Shown in pieces: positions 63,655 through 64,000 of a stretch of DNA of 64,000 nucleotides; within the stretch, counting starts at the first letter, position 1; each line of letters opens with the position of its first letter. Source of the DNA: Kaistella sp. SH40-3 (GTDB lineage: Bacteria > Bacteroidota > Bacteroidia > Flavobacteriales > Weeksellaceae); contig NZ_JAQYUS010000001.1 of assembly GCF_030686865.1 (NCBI RefSeq), forward strand, positions 682,001-746,000, read 5' to 3'. Position numbers and translations under genes: made by a program. Below the pieces are notes generated by a model. That model was given only the letters and a program-made list of their open reading frames with translations, was not told the origin of the DNA and did not search any database.

Positions 63655-64000
63655 ATGAAAAAAATTATAGGTTTTCTAAGTTTTGTTTTCAGTTTGGTGA
63701 TTCTGTTCTCTTGCGAACCGGGACGTGATGAAAATGGCGATTTGCTTTTTGGAGTGAATAATCCAAATCAAAATGGTGGAGGTGGAACAACTGGTGTCGT
63801 AAAGCAGTTGAAATCGGTAACCTCAAAAGATGATAGCGGTGAAATCGTGACTTTTAATTATACTTATGGGCTGGGGAAATTGATCAAGGTGCAAACAAGT
63901 GATAACTCTATTTCTTACAGTTTGTCCTATGACAACAACAATATCAATAAAATAGAAATCTTACAGAATGACGGCTCTATAATAACCACGACTAATTTTA
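63655..64000 (+). CDS. Lipoprotein, partial (right edge)
   Basis: The first 115 codons of a gene that runs off the window. The signal is MKKIIGFLSFVFSLVILFSC with a lipobox Cys at 20. A Gly/Asn-rich linker (NQNGGGGTTG) follows, then a beta-rich segment (VTSKDDSGEIVTFNYTYG, SYSLSYDNNNINKIEI) of the YD-repeat/DUF4595-like kind often found in Bacteroidota surface lipoproteins. The rest of the gene is needed to name it. Confidence 0.7.
   Translation, partial: MKKIIGFLSFVFSLVILFSCEPGRDENGDLLFGVNNPNQNGGGGTTGVVKQLKSVTSKDDSGEIVTFNYTYGLGKLIKVQTSDNSISYSLSYDNNNINKIEILQNDGSIITTTNF

Noticed and set aside
1-64000. CRISPR arrays, tRNA or rRNA genes, insertion sequences
   Set aside because: No regularly spaced repeats, cloverleaf-like intergenic sequence or transposase ORF was seen by eye; gene gaps are short.

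Overview
The window reads as chromosomal DNA of a Flavobacteriia member of the Weeksellaceae (Chryseobacterium/Kaistella/Epilithonimonas type). The basis is AT-rich sequence, repeated -7 promoter elements of the form TAnnTTTG, exosortase F (XrtF) with its partner, a type IX secretion sorting tail, two large TonB-dependent receptors, and several Bacteroidota-only domain families (DUF4293, DUF5689, DUF6146, DUF6702). There is no rRNA, tRNA, CRISPR array, transposase or prophage block. The genome part is mostly core, with a few accessory islands. No gap without a gene exceeds about 300 bases.

Layout. 1-6 kb: the N-terminus of PruA, a DtxR/MntR regulator, a threonine aldolase overlapping an M28 peptidase, FabI, a small LEA-like protein and the Tag glycosylase. 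6-8 kb: a nucleoside phosphorylase with a structured RNA-like repeat upstream, and an eIF1/SUI1-like protein. 7.9-14.3 kb: a complete RND efflux operon (GbsR/MarR-like regulator, adaptor, inner-membrane pump, outer-membrane factor). 14.3-23.4 kb: housekeeping genes, namely a 2'-5' RNA ligase-like protein, a TrmH-type methyltransferase, MutS, an MsbA-like exporter, Rho with a long disordered insert, and superoxide dismutase. 23.5-29.7 kb: a secreted EEP nuclease/phosphatase divergent from a TonB receptor plus DUF5689 lipoprotein pair.

29.8-34.5 kb is the most system-like region. It is a six-gene operon with an Rrf2 regulator (NsrR-like cysteine cluster), a RIC-type di-iron protein fused to two DUF2249 domains, a second hemerythrin, a DUF1858/DUF2249 protein, a 12-helix haem-copper-oxidase/NnrS-like membrane protein and a MIP18 (DUF59) Fe-S assembly factor. 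Together these suggest nitrosative-stress sensing and Fe-S repair. 34.5-38.1 kb holds a LOG protein and an AmgK-like kinase / stand-alone RapZ C-terminal domain / MurU-like nucleotidyltransferase cluster that looks like cell-wall amino-sugar recycling with a built-in amino-sugar sensor. 38.1-51.7 kb: XrtF and partner, a CDF metal exporter with a cysteine-rich tail, Asd, an Oar-like TonB receptor, NadC/3-MST/NadB, a nitroreductase, RNase HI and DnaB.

51.9-54.4 kb carries three tandem secreted tail-collar paralogues followed by a T9SS cargo protein. 54.5-60 kb: a second copy of the RNA-like repeat, an MFS exporter, a Gdx/SugE-type SMR exporter, a GH3-family enzyme, and small secreted or lipoprotein genes, including one with a duplicated KKDGTPDKRYK motif. 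The window ends with Mfd and the start of a lipoprotein gene. Function calls rest on motifs and family knowledge read by eye; no database search was run.
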